Assembly: GCA_900770345.1 (NCBI GenBank)
Contig: CAAGKF010000388.1
Location: forward strand, 1-31,076
Reading direction: 5' to 3'
DNA: 31,076 nt
Source: Lachnospiraceae bacterium
GTDB lineage: Bacteria; Bacillota; Clostridia; Lachnospirales; Lachnospiraceae
Made by a program: the position numbers and the translations under genes
Shown: positions 17,111 through 25,026 of the stretch, piece after piece
Position numbering within the stretch: position 1 is the first letter of the stretch
How the letters are laid out: each line of letters starts with the position of its first letter
Notes under the pieces: generated by a model
The model's database searches: none
What the model was told of the DNA's origin: nothing
What the model saw: only the letters and a program-made list of their open reading frames with translations

Positions 17111-17139
17111 TTGAAAATGCACGAAAAAAGCAGTATAAT
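17111..17139 (+). promoter_or_regulatory. Promoter of the two-gene cargo operon
   Basis: TTGAAA at 17111-17116 and TATAAT at 17134-17139, 17-nt spacing. The start codon follows 23 nt after the -10 box. Confidence 0.8.
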
Positions 17140-17162
17140 TAAAAGTAATATTATGAGAAAGT

Positions 17163-18782
17163 ATGGTGAATGCTGTGGATAATGTATGGGAAGTTTTGCA
17201 AAAAGAAGTACCTACACGTATAGATGAATTGATTTCGTCATTAAATACTTGTGCATCTAACATTAATGCTATTCGTGCGTTATTAAGCAGTAAGGCACAG
17301 AAATATGATAAGTTAGACCAATTTGATGAAGCAATGCAGGTGATGCGTGCTAATAAGGAAATGTTGCAGATTGAAAATTATTTGAATGCTTTAATATCTA
17401 ATCTGGATAATTCAGTTCCAATGGAATTAACGGAAGAATTGGATGAAAATATTGAGGATGTTGATGTCACTTTGATGGATGAGGATATAGTTGAAGAGGA
17501 TGAAGAATCTGTTGAAGAAGAATTGGCAGATGAAAAGACTGATTATAGTCAGTATTTAGTAGACCAGTCAATACCATATAAGTTGACAGAGGATTTTAAA
17601 AATACAAGTCCGTGTGCGTTTTCTTTTGAAGATGAAAAATATCTTGTGGATAATTGGTATGAAATTACGATTAAGGTTTGTGAGATTTTATATAAAAAGA
17701 ATTCAAGATTATTTAATGATATAGTTGGCAGTTGTGCCATTAAAGGACGAAAAAATGCGTATATTGCATTTGAAAATGAATATCCTGCAAAAAGTATCGG
17801 AGTTCCAAAGCCATTGTTAGATACAGATATTGTTGTTGAACAGCGTTTGAGTGCTAATCAACATATGATTGTTGTAAAAAGATTGTTGGATAAGTATAGG
17901 ATTCCGAGAACGGCTATAAATATATATCTTGAAAGTGATAGGAAACCGAAACACGGACAAATTCCTATAGGTAAATTTCTTAATGGTGAATTTAATAAAA
18001 AACTAAGTAATGAGGGTGAATATAAATCTGTTGATTCGCCAGAAAAGAAGATTGGAAAATATGTAAGAGATTACTTTTCTGTTTATTTCGCAGATAAGAC
18101 CAAAGAATATGATATTACAAATTTCTTGAATAAATATTGGTGTAATGAGCATTTGGGAATCTGTTATCCGCTTTTGAAGGAAATTGATGAAACGAAGCCG
18201 GTGTCAGAACAAAAAAATTATAACAATGAATATGCAAGATATTGGATAAAACCTATTCTTGAAATAAATGGTAAGAAGTACATTATGTGTAGCCAATGGT
18301 TTAAGGGATTTCAAGAAAAGTTTGATAAGTGGGTTGAAAGTGAAAGCATTGTTTTTCCGAAAAAAAAATTACTTGGAAAACATCAACGTAAAAAAGAAAA
18401 TTGCTTAAACTATGATTTCAAGAAAAATCAATGTATGTGTACACAGTCTGGAATGTTTACTATGCCTTGTAGTAATGTGAATTCTTGTGAACATTATTCG
18501 GAACATTCAATATGTGTTGTTCCTACAATTGTCAAAAAGAGTAAAAAGTGTCCTTGTTGTAGAGGAAAGATTGCGATGGAAGTTATTCCTTGTACATATC
18601 AAAAAGAAAATGGAATGATTGTTCGTCATAGTTTGCAAACATATAGATGCGAGAATTGCCAACGAAATTATATGGCAAAAACGGTATTTGATATGTATGT
18701 GTCTAATAAAGATATGGATAAATTAGATATTAATTTTGAAATGATTGATAAGGAGTACTGCTTATTGGACAATGCGGAATAG
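17163..18782 (+). CDS. Unrecognised zinc-ribbon protein, cargo gene 1
   Basis: A 539-residue protein that I do not recognise. The N-terminal about 75 residues look helical and possibly coiled-coil. A very acidic stretch follows (about residues 80-125, rich in Glu/Asp). The central region (about 140-390) is mixed alpha/beta with no known catalytic motif. Residues 414-451 hold six cysteines (C414, C424, C426, C436, C442, C451) plus His444, a possible metal site. The C-terminus has a clear four-Cys zinc ribbon, C463-x2-C466 and C496-x2-C499. There is no signal peptide or membrane segment, so it is cytoplasmic. It is AT-rich like the rest of the element and lies 45 nt before the Mrr-like nuclease gene under one promoter. 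A nucleic-acid-binding or target-recognition partner for that nuclease is inference. Confidence 0.75.
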   Translation: MVNAVDNVWEVLQKEVPTRIDELISSLNTCASNINAIRALLSSKAQKYDKLDQFDEAMQVMRANKEMLQIENYLNALISNLDNSVPMELTEELDENIEDVDVTLMDEDIVEEDEESVEEELADEKTDYSQYLVDQSIPYKLTEDFKNTSPCAFSFEDEKYLVDNWYEITIKVCEILYKKNSRLFNDIVGSCAIKGRKNAYIAFENEYPAKSIGVPKPLLDTDIVVEQRLSANQHMIVVKRLLDKYRIPRTAINIYLESDRKPKHGQIPIGKFLNGEFNKKLSNEGEYKSVDSPEKKIGKYVRDYFSVYFADKTKEYDITNFLNKYWCNEHLGICYPLLKEIDETKPVSEQKNYNNEYARYWIKPILEINGKKYIMCSQWFKGFQEKFDKWVESESIVFPKKKLLGKHQRKKENCLNYDFKKNQCMCTQSGMFTMPCSNVNSCEHYSEHSICVVPTIVKKSKKCPCCRGKIAMEVIPCTYQKENGMIVRHSLQTYRCENCQRNYMAKTVFDMYVSNKDMDKLDINFEMIDKEYCLLDNAE

Positions 18783-18827
18783 TATAATGGATTTGCAGTA
18801 ATAAAAAAGTGGAAAGGTGGATTTATT

Positions 18828-20681
18828 ATGGGTTTTTTTAGCAGTTTTTTAGGTCATGCAGCCGCAAATGCAATAAGCGAAGCTAATAGAGAAACTAAGA
18901 AGCATAATGATTTGTGTTATCAATTAAGTGATTATAATGCGGAACTAGATGATTATTTGAAAAGAGTCGGTTGTGATGCAGTATATATTGCCGATTGGAG
19001 TTGTCTTGATGGTGGTAGTATTACTATTGAAAAGCGAAAAATGGATGCAATTAAGCGGAAGATGGAAGAATATATACGATTAGGGGGAGAACCGAGATAT
19101 GTTCATGATTTAGATGAATTGGATGACTGCATTGAAAAGGTAAAATATTTGAAATCTAAAGGGTGCTTGGATAGGCAAAAAGAATTTGAGCATCAAGAAT
19201 TATATTGGGTAAAAGATGATATTGAGAGAGAGGAAAAAGAAGACCGTGAGATAACGCTTTTACTTAATGCACAGGGAAATGAATTAAGTTCTGTTGTAAA
19301 TCAAGGTGAATATTCATTTGTTTCATATCATGATGTAAATGACCCCGATGAAACAATTTGGATTGATACTGCTAAAAGTTATAATGAATATACTGTACAG
19401 TTTTTAGAGTATCGTACAGTATCTTTAAAATTTAACAAAAGGGGCTACTATGTTTATAGTTATGATGACCAGAAGCAACTGTATTTCAAAAGCAGTATAG
19501 GAGAAAATCAGAGAGTTGAAGTTTCGTCTTTGCCGATACCAGCTGTGCAGGGGTGGTCAATGATAGTAATAAACGGATTAGAATTATTGTGTTCTACAGA
19601 ATTGGCGGATAGTGTTAGAGATTTGTATGTGGAACATAATATGTCAATAACAGAGGAAGAAAACACATTATCTGCGTTGGCAGCCGAAAATATAAACAAT
19701 CTTTCTGGTGTAGAATTTGAAAGAGTATGTCAGTTGTTAGTTGAAAATATGGGATTTTCGGTTGAAACGACAAAGGCAAGTGGTGACGGTGGCATTGATT
19801 TGATTGCATATAATAGTCAACCTTTATTGTCTGGAAAATATATTATTCAGTGTAAGAGATATACTGGAAGCGTTGGTGAACCGATTATCAGAGATTTATA
19901 CGGTGTTGTTATGTCTGAAAGAGCCAATAAAGGCATTCTGATGACTACTGGACATGTAACAAAAAGTGCTATTGCATTTGCCGAAGGAAAACCAATAGAA
20001 CTAATTGATGGAGCGAAGATGCAAAGTTTATTTTCGCAGTATGGATTGATGGATGCACCAAATGTAAAATTGGCAAATCGAAATCCACAATCATACCAAA
20101 GTAGCATAGAGAACGTTTTAGGTGAAAAAACCAGAGAATTTTTTGAGAATAAATGGGAAGAATTTGAAAACTGCTATTATACTTTTACTGCATGCTTAGA
20201 TGATTTAATAGAAACCACGAATTTGAAGGAAAAGGTGAATATTCTTGATACGGTAGTTTCTGGTATGAAGTTGTATGAGGCATATTTAATGGCATCCAGA
20301 ATGCCTAGTTCGCTTCAATCAAAAATGTTTACAAAGATATTGGGAATAATGGATATTGGCAAATATGAAAGTGACGAAGCAGAGACAATATATTCGGCAC
20401 TGATTGTTAATGAAGATGGATTAAGAGATAATATAAGAAATACAGTTCTTCCAACAGAAGATTATTCAGCAGGAATGTTTTGGACGTTTCTTATTGCGGC
20501 ATCGGATGAAATGATGGATTATGATTACATAAAGGATTTACAGATGTATCATATGCAGTATATTATACCGTTAGCAACTTGCGTACAATGTTTTATAGAT
20601 GATGATGTGTTGGAAGAATTAACAATGGGTTATTGTGGAGAAATACATAATTTATTGAGTTTGTATTTAGAAGGAAAGTAA
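18828..20681 (+). CDS. Mrr-like restriction endonuclease fusion, cargo gene 2
   Basis: A 617-residue protein with a PD-(D/E)XK nuclease domain of the Mrr_cat type at about residues 292-410. The motifs are GVEFERVCQLLVENMGFSVE, GDGGIDL with D324, and QCKRY with Q341 and K343, followed by KGILMTTGHVTKSA. That set is complete for catalysis. The first about 290 residues are unusual: a short hydrophobic/glycine start (MGFFSSFLGHAAANA), a charged helical region, and a beta-rich middle. The last about 200 residues look all-helical. Mrr proteins normally have a winged-helix domain and about 300 residues, so this is about twice that size. The ribosome site aaaggtgg is strong. A type IV-like restriction or other DNA-targeting defence role is inferred from the fold and mobile context. 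Confidence 0.85.
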   Translation: MGFFSSFLGHAAANAISEANRETKKHNDLCYQLSDYNAELDDYLKRVGCDAVYIADWSCLDGGSITIEKRKMDAIKRKMEEYIRLGGEPRYVHDLDELDDCIEKVKYLKSKGCLDRQKEFEHQELYWVKDDIEREEKEDREITLLLNAQGNELSSVVNQGEYSFVSYHDVNDPDETIWIDTAKSYNEYTVQFLEYRTVSLKFNKRGYYVYSYDDQKQLYFKSSIGENQRVEVSSLPIPAVQGWSMIVINGLELLCSTELADSVRDLYVEHNMSITEEENTLSALAAENINNLSGVEFERVCQLLVENMGFSVETTKASGDGGIDLIAYNSQPLLSGKYIIQCKRYTGSVGEPIIRDLYGVVMSERANKGILMTTGHVTKSAIAFAEGKPIELIDGAKMQSLFSQYGLMDAPNVKLANRNPQSYQSSIENVLGEKTREFFENKWEEFENCYYTFTACLDDLIETTNLKEKVNILDTVVSGMKLYEAYLMASRMPSSLQSKMFTKILGIMDIGKYESDEAETIYSALIVNEDGLRDNIRNTVLPTEDYSAGMFWTFLIAASDEMMDYDYIKDLQMYHMQYIIPLATCVQCFIDDDVLEELTMGYCGEIHNLLSLYLEGK

Positions 20682-20691
20682 TAGATTATCT

Positions 20692-20725
20692 AAAAAAGAT
20701 TGCTTGAAACAGAGCAGTCTTTTTT
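20692..20725 (+). terminator. Terminator of the cargo operon
   Basis: aaaaaagattgct and agcagtctttttt form a stem with one G-U pair and an 8-nt loop, with a T run. It directly follows the nuclease stop and isolates the cargo operon from the recombinase gene. Confidence 0.85.
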
Positions 20726-20737
20726 GTTAAATCAAAA

Positions 20738-20811
20738 GTGTCATAACTCAAAAGTATTGACATCGAAAAAATAAATGTAGTAAAATCAAGACATAGAGAG
20801 GTGTCATAACT
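20738..20811. promoter_or_regulatory. Promoter of the serine recombinase flanked by direct repeats
   Basis: TTGACA at 20757-20762 and TAAAAT at 20781-20786, 18-nt spacing. The 11-mer gtgtcataact occurs on each side, at 20738-20748 and 20801-20811. These repeats could be an autoregulatory operator or part of a resolution site; the sequence does not decide between them. Confidence 0.6.
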
Positions 20812-20840
20812 TGGTGTCAAAAATGAAAGGAGATTTTACT

Positions 20841-21407
20841 ATGATTTATGGGTATGCAAGAGTAAGTACAAAAGGACAAGCGAAAGACGGGAATAGTTTA
20901 GAAGCACAAGAAAAGGCTTTGAGGGAATCAGGTGCTAATGAAATTTATGTGGATGCTTTTACAGGTACGAAAACAGATAGACCTGAATTTGATAAGCTGA
21001 TGAATAAGATACAAAAGGGTGATACATTGATTGTCACAAAACTGGACAGGTTTGCAAGAAGTATGTCACAAGGTAGTGAATTGGTATCAGATTTAATTGA
21101 AAGAGGAATTAAGGTTTATATTTTGAATATCGGTGTTATGGATAATACACCATCTTCAAAATTGATAAGGAATGTATTTTTTGCTTTTGCTGAATTTGAA
21201 AGAGATATGATTGTTGAGAGAACAATGGAAGGAAAAGCTATTGCAAAACAGAATCCCGAATTTAGGGAAGGTAGACCGAAAAAATATAGTAGAAAGCAGA
21301 TAGAACATGCTTTAGAATTATTGGACAGTAATTCATATAAGCAAGTTGAGGATTTGACAGGAATTAGCAAAAGTACATTAATAAGAGCTAAGAAAAAGAG
21401 AGGGTAG
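20841..21407 (+). CDS. Serine recombinase (resolvase/invertase family)
   Basis: A 188-residue small serine recombinase. The N-terminal catalytic domain starts MIYGYARVSTKGQ, with the nucleophile Ser9. DTLIVTKLDRFARSMSQGSE and NVFFAFAEFERDMIVERTMEG complete it. The C-terminal DNA-binding part has GRPKKYSRKQIEHAL and a helix-turn-helix ending KSTLIRAKKKRG. The ATG at 20841 is chosen because it follows aaaggag and gives the canonical resolvase N-terminus. Since the element already has a tyrosine integrase, this enzyme more likely resolves multimers or inverts DNA than drives integration. Confidence 0.9.
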   Translation: MIYGYARVSTKGQAKDGNSLEAQEKALRESGANEIYVDAFTGTKTDRPEFDKLMNKIQKGDTLIVTKLDRFARSMSQGSELVSDLIERGIKVYILNIGVMDNTPSSKLIRNVFFAFAEFERDMIVERTMEGKAIAKQNPEFREGRPKKYSRKQIEHALELLDSNSYKQVEDLTGISKSTLIRAKKKRG

Positions 21408-21797
21408 TAAAAACTGAAAATTCAGATTGTAATATTAGAATACATATTAGCTACTACACGCATACACTAACTCGATATAGGTCACGATATTATTTTTTAC
21501 TCCAAAAGTGGACTTTTGCCAAGAAATACAAGGGAAAACGATGATTTTTTAAAAATTTGATTTTTGACATCAAAAATGAAAAAATGCAAGAAAAATAAGG
21601 AGATTTACGATAACGATTTTATTTTTGCGATTGCAAGGTTGAAAGATACCTTGCTTTTTTTATGCTCAAAAATATGAGAAATAGGTTGCGTGTGCAAATT
21701 GAGTTTTTTTCATTCCTAAAAAGAGAAGAAGTAAGTGTGACATATTCATACTTACCTAAAATGCAAATCAACGTAATAAAGGAAAGGAAAAAATATT
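21408..21797. other. Gene-free region upstream of the Rep/relaxase-like gene; candidate origin
   Basis: This 390-nt stretch has no plausible gene. It contains a perfect inverted repeat CAAAAGT-GG-ACTTTTG at 21503-21518, a T-rich tract just before it, and a terminator-like hairpin at 21633-21661. Rolling-circle replication origins and transfer origins often lie directly upstream of their initiator gene, which makes this the best origin candidate. That role is inference. Confidence 0.45.
21633..21661 (+). terminator. Terminator or attenuator hairpin before the Rep-like gene
   Basis: gcaaggt and accttgc form a 7-bp stem with an 8-nt loop, followed by seven T. It lies 225 nt after the recombinase stop and 137 nt before the next ATG. 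It may end recombinase transcription or attenuate the Rep transcript. Confidence 0.75.
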
Positions 21798-22718
21798 ATG
21801 AACGAAAAGAAGAAATTTGCATATTTAAGAGAGATTGATGCACATGTAGGTTTTCATACTGGAAATGGTATTGCACCACAAGTTCTTGATTTGAATAAAG
21901 CCAATGGTAACAAGTTTGTTACAAATTGCAATATTCGTAAAGTTAGGAATGAGGATAAGCAGGAAACCTATATTCGTGTAAATCCTAATAAGGAGAACAA
22001 CGGTTACATCCTGACAGATTATTCAGATTTTAAAAAAGTGATGGATGGCGTGTTTAAAGAATTAGGAATAACTGATTTTAAGTGGAAGCGTGTAGATATG
22101 AGTTTTAATACGATGGACAATAAGTATTATGCCAATTATACGAAGTTAAACAGATTGTTGATTGCTTGTATCGCTAATTCGTCCAATGACAAAAATACGT
22201 ATGATACAAAAAATTTTTGGAATGGTAAAACGAAAAGTCTTGCCACAAAGAATCAGTTAAGAGAAGTCGAATTTTATGACAAAGCTGATGAGAGCCAGAA
22301 TAGAAGTCCATATTATAGCAGACTGGAATTGAGAAGTGTTCGTATGAATGGTGATATTGAACATGAATTTTTAAATGTATGGTTTGAGAGATTGGATAAT
22401 GCCGTTAAGGAATTTGAAGCAGTTCAGGACAGATTCAATCAGAATATGGCTGAAATTTATTTGGAAGATTTGGCTAAAAAGAAACGTGACAGAGAATTTT
22501 TAAGTATCAACAGCTTTCTGATGACAAGACGAGATTATATTTTTACAGGAAGTCAGATGAAGAAATTATTGATGTTACTTGGATTGACAGAAAAAGCAGC
22601 AAAAAACAAAGCTTACAATTTTAAGAAACATCATAACATTGAATATTTCAAACGTGATGATTTGGAGGCTATTGTTGCTGATATTAAAGCAAAAATGACG
22701 GAGTATTTTTCAAAATAA
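21798..22718 (+). CDS. Rep_trans-like replication initiator / MobT-like relaxase (tentative)
   Basis: A 306-residue protein starting MNEKKKFAYLREIDAHVGFH, with ribosome site aaaggaaagg. The middle contains ITDFKWKRVDMSFNTMDNKY, then LREVEFYDKADES and SRLELRSVRM. The pair 'R/E-x-FYDK ... RLELR' resembles the region around the active tyrosine in Rep_trans (pT181-type) initiators and the related MobT relaxases. It is charged, soluble and without membrane segments. A candidate origin lies upstream. If correct, it would nick the excised circle for rolling-circle replication, and possibly for mobilization by a helper element. The assignment rests on pattern memory and could be wrong at family level. 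Confidence 0.5.
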   Translation: MNEKKKFAYLREIDAHVGFHTGNGIAPQVLDLNKANGNKFVTNCNIRKVRNEDKQETYIRVNPNKENNGYILTDYSDFKKVMDGVFKELGITDFKWKRVDMSFNTMDNKYYANYTKLNRLLIACIANSSNDKNTYDTKNFWNGKTKSLATKNQLREVEFYDKADESQNRSPYYSRLELRSVRMNGDIEHEFLNVWFERLDNAVKEFEAVQDRFNQNMAEIYLEDLAKKKRDREFLSINSFLMTRRDYIFTGSQMKKLLMLLGLTEKAAKNKAYNFKKHHNIEYFKRDDLEAIVADIKAKMTEYFSK

Positions 22719-22816
22719 TTATAAGAAAATGGTTATTTGTTACTAAAAATTTTTATGTTAAAAAAGTTGAAAGGCATTGAAAAATAAGGCTTTATTGATG
22801 TTTTTCCTTAAAGCCA

Positions 22817-22846
22817 ATTACCTAATATGTTCGTGCTGATAGGTAA
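22817..22846. repeat. Inverted repeat ATTACCTA / TAGGTAAT
   Basis: Perfect 8-bp arms around a 14-nt loop lie about 50 nt upstream of the HNH/AP2-like gene. No T run follows. It could be an operator for the hnh-xis transcript or an RNA hairpin. Confidence 0.45.
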
Positions 22847-22897
22847 TGGGTTCGTGTGGATATGTCACAAAAATATTCACAAGGAGAACAGATAAAG

Positions 22898-23464
22898 ATG
22901 ATTAATTTTAGAAAACTTAATAAGGACGAGAAACAGAGCAGATATTCTAATATGAGAGCCAGATGTGGAAAAGAATATCAGGATCGCAATCCACGTTATT
23001 ACGGAACTTTTATGTGTGATATATGGGAAAATAACAAAGAACTGTATTATGAGTGGTTGGATGAAAATTTTTATGAAGTCAATGGTGAACAGATGGATGT
23101 TGATAAGGATATTTTGCGATATGGAAATAAGCAGTATCATCCCGATTTGTGCCTGATTGTTCCACATAGCATAAATGCTTTTTATGAAACACTTGAAGTG
23201 GGTAAGACCAATATAAAACAAAATCCTGTAACGAGAAAATATAGTGTGAAAATCAATGATGGTGGTAAGTGGATTAGTTCAACCGGCATTGATACATATA
23301 ATCGTGCGTTAGACATTTATTGCGATATAAAACAGGGAATATTGGTAACTAAAGCAAAAGCATTAAAGGATTATGTTCCTGAAAAAGTATATATGGCATT
23401 AATGAATACGGACATTAGAGCCATTAACAGCAAGCATTACCTTGCTAATGAAAGTGAGGTGTAG
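22898..23464 (+). CDS. HNH/AP2-like protein of mobile elements
   Basis: A 188-residue protein. RYSNMRARCGKEYQDRNPRYYGTFMCDIWENN, split here as a first half ending NPRYYGT and a second half FMCDIWENN, followed by MDVDKDIL, GNKQYHPDLCLIVPHSINAF, is the pattern of a phage-type HNH-related family. The region after it (NPVTRKYSVKINDGGKWISS, then YNRALDIYCDIK) resembles an AP2-type DNA-binding domain. Such HNH-AP2 proteins are often homing or element-associated nucleases. The canonical HNH histidine pair is not obvious, so it may be inactive or purely DNA-binding. The ATG at 22898 is chosen for the aaggag site 11 nt upstream; an in-frame GTG at 22856 lacks one. The xis gene follows after 5 nt. Confidence 0.6.
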   Translation: MINFRKLNKDEKQSRYSNMRARCGKEYQDRNPRYYGTFMCDIWENNKELYYEWLDENFYEVNGEQMDVDKDILRYGNKQYHPDLCLIVPHSINAFYETLEVGKTNIKQNPVTRKYSVKINDGGKWISSTGIDTYNRALDIYCDIKQGILVTKAKALKDYVPEKVYMALMNTDIRAINSKHYLANESEV

Positions 23465-23469
23465 TTGCT

Positions 23470-23676
23470 ATGGCAAAGGACATTGTAGTACCTGTTTGGG
23501 AAAAGTATTCATTATCTATAGAAGAAGCAGCTGTTTACTTTCGTATCGGTGAGAACACCATAAGAGAAATTATAAAAGAAAATCCAGATGCAGATTTTTG
23601 GTTTTGGAACGGAAATCGAAAGCAGATAAAAAGAAAACTGTTTGAGCAGTACATGGATTTACAGAAGGTTGTTTAA
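23470..23676 (+). CDS. xis: Excisionase, Tn916 Xis type
   Basis: A 68-residue protein beginning MAKDIVVPVWEKYSLSIEEA and continuing AAVYFRIGENTIREIIKE and WFWNGNRKQIKRKLFEQYMD. This is nearly the pattern of Tn916 Xis, a winged-helix protein that bends attachment-site DNA and steers the integrase toward excision. The length is the same as in Tn916 (about 67 residues). It is 5 nt after the HNH-like gene and about 80 nt before int, with a terminator hairpin between. The element is therefore equipped to excise. Confidence 0.93.
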   Translation: MAKDIVVPVWEKYSLSIEEAAVYFRIGENTIREIIKENPDADFWFWNGNRKQIKRKLFEQYMDLQKVV

Positions 23677-23692
23677 AAATATATAGAAGATT

Positions 23693-23739
23693 AGAGCATG
23701 GTATGGTATGATGAATCCATACTATATCATGGCTCTTTT
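23693..23739 (+). terminator. Long hairpin between xis and int
   Basis: agagc pairs with gctct, with catg on each side and a wobble-rich inner stem of gtatggtatg against ccatactatat, followed by tttt. It ends 19 nt before the int ATG and includes no independent promoter that I can see. It may limit int expression from the xis transcript. Confidence 0.65.
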
Positions 23740-23757
23740 CGGAAAGGAGATTTTATT

Positions 23758-25023
23758 ATGTCTGAAAAGAGAAGAGATAGCAAAAATAGAATTTTGCAAA
23801 ATGGAGAGAGCCAAAGAAAAGATGGTAAATATGAATTTAAGTATGTTGATGTAAACGGTACACGTAGAAGTGCTTACAGTTGGAAATTGGTTGCTACTGA
23901 TAAAGTACCAGAAGGAAAACGATGTGAATTAAGTCTTAGGGAAATGGAAAAGCAGATAAGACGAGATTTAGAGGATGGTATCAGTACACATACAGCTAAC
24001 AGCATAACATTAAACGAATTGTTTGATACATATATGTCTACAAAGGAATTAAAGCAGTCTACAAGGACAAATTATATGTATATGTACAAAAATTATGTGA
24101 GTGATGTTATAGGAAAAAGACGGATTGGAAGTATCAAATATAGTGATATAAAGAAGTTTTACAATAGTCTGATACTTGAAAAGAAGTTTAAGCCTAACAG
24201 TATGGAAATAATCAATACTATCTTGCATCCTGTGTTTACGATGGCAGTTAGGGATGGATATATTCGCACGAATCCTTCAGATGGTGTAATGGCTGAAATT
24301 AAAAAGAGTCATAATTGGGAGAAACCAAAGCGTCATGCACTAACAGAAGAACAACAGGCAAAGTTTATTGACTTTGTGGCAAATTCGGAAACTTATAATC
24401 ATTGGTTACCATTACTGACAGTATTTCTTGGTACTGGTTGTAGAGTTGGTGAAATTATCGGTCTGACTTGGGATGATTGCAATTTTGCAGAAGGTATTAT
24501 ATCAATTAACCATAATTTGATATATCGGCAACAGGATGATGGGAAGTGTGAAATGCATATTACTACACCTAAGACAGAATCGGGAAAAAGAATTGTACCG
24601 ATGTTTGAAGCTGTACGCAAGGCATTGTTGCAAGAGAAGAAACAACAGATGAAACAGGGATTCAATTCGACGATTATTGACGGATATTCGGGTTTTATTT
24701 TCACAAATAGATGTGGCTATGTACATAACCCACAAACGATAAATAGAGCTATTAAACGCATTTATACGGCTTGTAATGAGCAAGAAGTGGAACAAGCTAA
24801 GAAAGAACATCGTCAGCCGGTTTTGATACCACATTTTAGTGTGCATAATCTTAGACATACCTTTTGTACAAGGTTTTGTGAAAATGAAACTGATTTGAAA
24901 ATCATTCAAGAGATTATGGGGCATAGTGATATTACAACTACCATGAATATTTACAATGAAGCCACAAAGGAACGTAAGCAGGAATCCTTTGCCAGATTGG
25001 AAGGTAAAATAAAAATCTGTTAA
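23758..25023 (+). CDS. int: Tyrosine integrase, Tn916 Int type
   Basis: A 421-residue integrase. The N-terminal arm-binding domain starts MSEKRRDSKNRILQNGESQR and includes YSWKLVATDKVPEGKRC, close to Tn916 Int. A SAM-like core-binding domain follows (residues about 85-190). The catalytic domain has Arg229 in GTGCRVGEI, H363-x-x-R366-H367 in HNLRHTFC, His389 in MGHSD and the nucleophile Tyr399 in NIYNEA; a Lys in TPKTESGKR is the probable fifth residue. The ATG at 23758 follows ggaaaggag; the open frame extends 20 codons further upstream across a hairpin. Unlike Tn916, which inserts in AT-rich sites, this enzyme must target the lysS 3' end given the flanking repeats. The stop lies 143 nt from the right core. 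Confidence 0.95.
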   Translation: MSEKRRDSKNRILQNGESQRKDGKYEFKYVDVNGTRRSAYSWKLVATDKVPEGKRCELSLREMEKQIRRDLEDGISTHTANSITLNELFDTYMSTKELKQSTRTNYMYMYKNYVSDVIGKRRIGSIKYSDIKKFYNSLILEKKFKPNSMEIINTILHPVFTMAVRDGYIRTNPSDGVMAEIKKSHNWEKPKRHALTEEQQAKFIDFVANSETYNHWLPLLTVFLGTGCRVGEIIGLTWDDCNFAEGIISINHNLIYRQQDDGKCEMHITTPKTESGKRIVPMFEAVRKALLQEKKQQMKQGFNSTIIDGYSGFIFTNRCGYVHNPQTINRAIKRIYTACNEQEVEQAKKEHRQPVLIPHFSVHNLRHTFCTRFCENETDLKIIQEIMGHSDITTTMNIYNEATKERKQESFARLEGKIKIC

Positions 25024-25026
25024 GGG

